From assembly GCA_017452665.1 (NCBI GenBank), contig JAFTLZ010000104.1:1-44984 (forward strand): a stretch of 44,984 nt of DNA. The letters run 5' to 3'. The stretch is from Clostridia bacterium (GTDB lineage: Bacteria; Bacillota; Clostridia; Oscillospirales; CAG-272). Made by a program: the position numbers and the translations under genes. The notes under the pieces are model-generated. The model saw only the letters and a list, made by a program, of their open reading frames with translations, did not search any database and was not told the DNA's origin. This document shows positions 42,263 through 44,984 of the stretch, one piece after another (positions within the stretch are counted from its first letter, which is position 1; each line of letters opens with the position of its first letter).

Positions 42263-43222
42263 ATGCAAATTTTTGAGTCCGTGCTCGGACAAACTCTATA
42301 TCTTTTGATTCTGATCCTGATCGGCTTCCTTTTGGCAAAGCTGAAGATTCTGCCCGAATCCGCTGCGGGAATCCTCGGTAAGCTTGAAAATACGGTTCTG
42401 GTCCCGGCACTTGTGCTGGCAACCTTTATGAACGATTTTACCGTGACTAAGCTCGCCACATCGGGAGGAGCGTTTTTGTTCAGTGCCGTGTTGCTGATCC
42501 CCGTGGTTCCCATGGCGATCTTTCTGTCCCGTCTGCTGACCAAGGATGGCTTTACCCGCAATATTTATACATACGGTTTGGCGTTTGCTAATTTTGGGTA
42601 TATGGGGAACTCGGTCGTAAAAGCCGTGTTTCCGGGGTATTTCAGCGAGTATCTGATTTTTACCATGCCGCTGTATATCATCATCTATCTTTGGGGTGTT
42701 CCCACCCTTTTGATGAATGATGAAAAAAGCTCGTTCAAGCAAAACCTCAAATCTCTGCTCAATCCCATGTTTATCGCAATGCTGATCGGAATGGCGATCG
42801 GATTGACCTCCTCCTTGCTTCCAAGCATGACTTTGCCTACCGTCGTACAAACGCCGCTGAATGCGGTCAATAACTGCATTACCGTGCTCGGCAACTGTAT
42901 GTCGCCCGTCGCCATGCTTTTAACGGGTATCACTGTGGCGAATATCGACTTGCGCAAAACCTTTTCCAATCTCAGCATTTATGCAGTTACCGCCATCCGT
43001 CTTTTGGCGATTCCGCTTGTGTTCCTCGGTGTATTTGCCATTTTGCCCCTGCCGGAGTATTTGGAGGTTTGCGCTATGTGTGCGGTTTCCATGCCGCTGG
43101 GGCTCAACACCGTTGTAATCCCAAGTGCGTACGGAAAGGATACCTCTGTCGCTGCGGGAATGGCGCTGATTTCGCATTTGCTTTCCTGTATTACCATTCC
43201 GTTGATCTTTCTGCTGTTTTAA
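42263..43222 (+). CDS. AEC-family (auxin efflux carrier-like) transporter
   Basis: This 319-residue membrane protein has about ten hydrophobic segments and fits the AEC family, with ILIGFLLAKLKILPESAAGILGKLENTVLVPALV at the start, NFGYMGNSVVKAVFP in the middle and MPLGLNTVVIPSAYGKD near the end. Bacterial AEC proteins export or import small carboxylates such as malate and malonate. AGGAA lies before the ATG at 42263. The sugar epimerase follows after 23 bases in the same transcript, so a substrate related to that enzyme is possible. Confidence 0.9.
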   Translation: MQIFESVLGQTLYLLILILIGFLLAKLKILPESAAGILGKLENTVLVPALVLATFMNDFTVTKLATSGGAFLFSAVLLIPVVPMAIFLSRLLTKDGFTRNIYTYGLAFANFGYMGNSVVKAVFPGYFSEYLIFTMPLYIIIYLWGVPTLLMNDEKSSFKQNLKSLLNPMFIAMLIGMAIGLTSSLLPSMTLPTVVQTPLNAVNNCITVLGNCMSPVAMLLTGITVANIDLRKTFSNLSIYAVTAIRLLAIPLVFLGVFAILPLPEYLEVCAMCAVSMPLGLNTVVIPSAYGKDTSVAAGMALISHLLSCITIPLIFLLF

Positions 43223-43245
43223 AAAATCTAAAAAAGGAGTTCACT

Positions 43246-44154
43246 ATGAAGAAACCAATCGGAATCAGCATTTTTGCGTTACAAAAGCGATACGGAGACC
43301 GCCGCGCGCTGGAGATTTGCGCCGAAAGTGGATTTGATGCGGTGGATTTTAATCTTTGCGAATTTGGCGCGGAGGGAGAACCGATCTACGCGGCGGGGGA
43401 TGATGCCATCCTTGCATATTTTTCAGATCTGGCAGATTATGCGCGCTCGCTGGGCTTGGAGATCAGCCAAACGCACGGCAGACTCCGTAATTACGTTCCG
43501 GATGAGACATACAATCGCTGGGCGCATGAGGTCAGCCGCAAGGATCTGCTTGCCACGCACGCTCTCGGCGCTCCGTCCTGCGTGATTCACAGCATGACCA
43601 CCGGGCGCTGGCCGGAGGCAGATGCCGCATTTATGCACGCTAAAAATTTAGATTTCTTTCAAGGGCTCATTCCGTTTGCCGAGACTTATGATGTCAATCT
43701 GGCTTTGGAGACGTTTGGGGATTCCAAACGGTACGGAAAACGCGTCATCGATTTTTTTGGTGATTCCAGGGAACTGAAAAAGCAGTTTGACCTTCTGCAA
43801 ACCGATCATAAGGTGCTCTGCATGGATACGGGGCATACCAACAAGGCGCACTCGGTTGGCGCCGATGACGGGAGCGCCGTTCCGGATGTGGTAGAATCCA
43901 TCTATCTGCTTGGCTCTGATATCAAATTGTTGCACTTGAACGATAACAACGGCTTTACCGATCAGCATCTGCCCCCGATGTACAATATGCAGGGGAGCGT
44001 TCCGTGGAAAGCCGTGTTCAAGGCATTGGATGAGATCGGCTATCAGGGCGTCTATAATTTCGAGCTTTCGCTTGACAATTTCGGCGCCGCGACGGAGGAT
44101 GCCGTCCGCTTTTTGGCGGGATATTTACGCCGTGCCGTGGAAGGAACGCTGTAA
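43246..44154 (+). CDS. Sugar phosphate isomerase/epimerase-like TIM barrel (second)
   Basis: This 302-residue protein belongs to the xylose-isomerase-like TIM-barrel group. The expected metal ligands are the Glu in LALETFGDS, the Asp and His in MDTGHTN, the His in LLHLNDNN, and the Glu in YNFELSLDN; ISQTHGRL contributes a further His. It is longer than the protein at 9172 and not closely similar to it. AAAAAGGAG precedes the ATG at 43246. The substrate is unknown. It shares a transcript with the AEC transporter. Confidence 0.9.
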   Translation: MKKPIGISIFALQKRYGDRRALEICAESGFDAVDFNLCEFGAEGEPIYAAGDDAILAYFSDLADYARSLGLEISQTHGRLRNYVPDETYNRWAHEVSRKDLLATHALGAPSCVIHSMTTGRWPEADAAFMHAKNLDFFQGLIPFAETYDVNLALETFGDSKRYGKRVIDFFGDSRELKKQFDLLQTDHKVLCMDTGHTNKAHSVGADDGSAVPDVVESIYLLGSDIKLLHLNDNNGFTDQHLPPMYNMQGSVPWKAVFKALDEIGYQGVYNFELSLDNFGAATEDAVRFLAGYLRRAVEGTL

Positions 44155-44158
44155 AAAT

Positions 44159-44207
44159 CTTCAAAAACGCCTTTCAAAAGCACTTCAAAAACACCTCAAA
44201 AAGTGCA
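44159..44207. repeat. Degenerate ~12-base tandem repeat
   Basis: Four imperfect units of the form CTTCAAAAACGC follow one another directly after the epimerase stop codon and lead into the terminator. They look like slippage-derived sequence with no coding role. Confidence 0.5.
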
Positions 44208-44210
44208 AAA

Positions 44211-44256
44211 AACAGCCCCAAAAGCTCTCAAAACAGAACTTTTTGGGCTGTTTTTT
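44211..44256. terminator. Bidirectional terminator between the epimerase genes
   Basis: AACAGCCC (44211-44218) pairs with GGGCTGTT (44245-44252) and AAAAG (44220-44224) with CTTTT (44239-44243), leaving one mismatch. T runs flank the stem on both strands, serving two convergent genes. Confidence 0.85.
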
Positions 44257-44262
44257 ACTCTT

Positions 44263-44934
44263 TTATGCCTGATAAGGATGCTCTTGTGCCACTTCGTGCA
44301 TCGCGGCAATCACTGCACGCGGGTGTTTTGCGTGGAAAATTGCAGACCCGGCAACGATAATATTTGCACCCGCCTCGGTTGCAAGCGCGATATTATCCGG
44401 CTTCAAGCCGCCGTCTACTTCAATATCCAGCTTTAATTGCTGACTGTCTGCGTAACGGCGAATGGTACGCACCTTTTCCAGCGTTTCGGGGATCAATGCC
44501 TGTCCGCCAAAGCCGGGAACTACGGTCATCACCAGCGCCATATCAATTTCGGATAAGTAGGGCATGATCCTTTCCACGGGAGTCGCAGGCGAAATAGCAA
44601 GCCCGCAACGCACCTCCCTTGCACGAATGGCACGGATGGTTTTTTCGGGATCGGAGCAGCTCTCCAGATGTACTGTAATGATATCGGCTCCCGCCTTGAT
44701 AAAGTCATCTAAATAACGAATTGGTTCATTGATCATCAGATGAACATCAAAAATCAATTTGCTGTGTGGGCGCAGTGCGGCGATTACCGGTGCACCAAAG
44801 CTGATATTGGGAACAAACGCACCATCCATTACGTCCAGATGCAGGTAGTTTGCACCCGCGTCTGCCATGCGTTTGACCTCAGTTGCCAGGTGGGCAAAGT
44901 CAGCCGCCAACAAAGAGGGAGCGATATAAATCAT
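44263..44934 (-). CDS. rpe: Ribulose-phosphate 3-epimerase
   Basis: This 223-residue TIM-barrel enzyme interconverts D-ribulose 5-phosphate and D-xylulose 5-phosphate in the pentose phosphate pathway. It starts with IAPSLLAADF and has the metal-site blocks HLDVMDGAFVPN, DVHLM, VMTVVPGFGGQ and DIEVDGGL, with the phosphate-binding GSAIF near the end. All active-site residues that can be located are present and the length is normal. AAAGGA precedes the ATG. In many Bacillota rpe follows rsgA; the window ends 50 bases upstream, so this cannot be checked. Confidence 0.96.
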   Translation of the reverse strand: MIYIAPSLLAADFAHLATEVKRMADAGANYLHLDVMDGAFVPNISFGAPVIAALRPHSKLIFDVHLMINEPIRYLDDFIKAGADIITVHLESCSDPEKTIRAIRAREVRCGLAISPATPVERIMPYLSEIDMALVMTVVPGFGGQALIPETLEKVRTIRRYADSQQLKLDIEVDGGLKPDNIALATEAGANIIVAGSAIFHAKHPRAVIAAMHEVAQEHPYQA

Positions 44935-44984
44935 AAGACAGAATCCTTTCTGAAATATTTGGCGAATCTTGTCACATTTTGAAA

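Overview
The window looks like a chromosomal segment of an anaerobic, gut-type Clostridia (Bacillota). Supporting signs are AGGAGG-type ribosome binding sites, TTGACA-17-TATAAT promoters, a rubredoxin-first (reverse) rubrerythrin, VTC/DUF4956 and Cthe_2159-like proteins, a SpoIVFB-like M50 protease and YetF/DUF421. The family is not resolved (Oscillospirales or Christensenellales-like is a guess). No tRNA, rRNA, CRISPR array, prophage or intact insertion sequence was seen.

Layout. (1) 1-10 kb: an AraC regulator diverges from a seven-gene uronate operon: GH2 beta-hexuronidase, tagaturonate reductase (uxaB), altronate dehydratase (uxaA), a beta-propeller protein, an acetyl-esterase-like hydrolase, uronate isomerase (uxaC) and a TIM-barrel sugar epimerase. 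It ends in a 19-bp hairpin shared with the convergent neighbour. (2) 10-14.4 kb, minus strand: VanZ - VTC polyphosphate-polymerase-like - DUF4956 membrane protein - large beta-helix lipoprotein of the pectin-binding Cthe_2159 type. (3) 14.4-18.2 kb: sugar nucleotidyltransferase, second AraC regulator, second GH2 hydrolase. (4) 18.2-21 kb: a MITE-like inverted repeat, M50 protease, LURP-one protein, alpha/beta hydrolase. (5) 21-27.4 kb: a polyamine transport operon potABCD whose potB carries an in-frame stop, followed by two G3E/CobW-type GTPases, one with a His-rich loop and one fused to a YcgQ-like domain. (6) 27.4-32.5 kb: YetF protein, a decayed stretch, a small XRE regulator plus membrane protein behind an apparent leader-peptide/terminator attenuator, and an 843-residue ECF sigma factor with a roughly 650-residue soluble extension. 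(7) 32.5-37 kb: a lipoprotein and a three-gene, translationally coupled operon of a membrane protein and two different MutS-like ATPases. (8) 37-45 kb: rubrerythrin, D,D-carboxypeptidase, Amidase_6 protein, MgtC-like protein with a Kef-type antiporter, AEC transporter with a sugar epimerase, and ribulose-phosphate epimerase.

How the genes fit together. The first operon covers hexuronide cleavage to 2-keto-3-deoxygluconate by the galacturonate branch (UxaC, UxaB, UxaA). KDG kinase and aldolase are not in the window. The neighbouring beta-helix lipoprotein belongs to a family with a polygalacturonate-binding member, so regions 1 and 2 may share pectic substrates, although they are transcribed separately. 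The most unusual items are the sigma-factor fusion, the paired MutS-like operon, the attenuator before the XRE gene, the GTPase pair and the interrupted potB.
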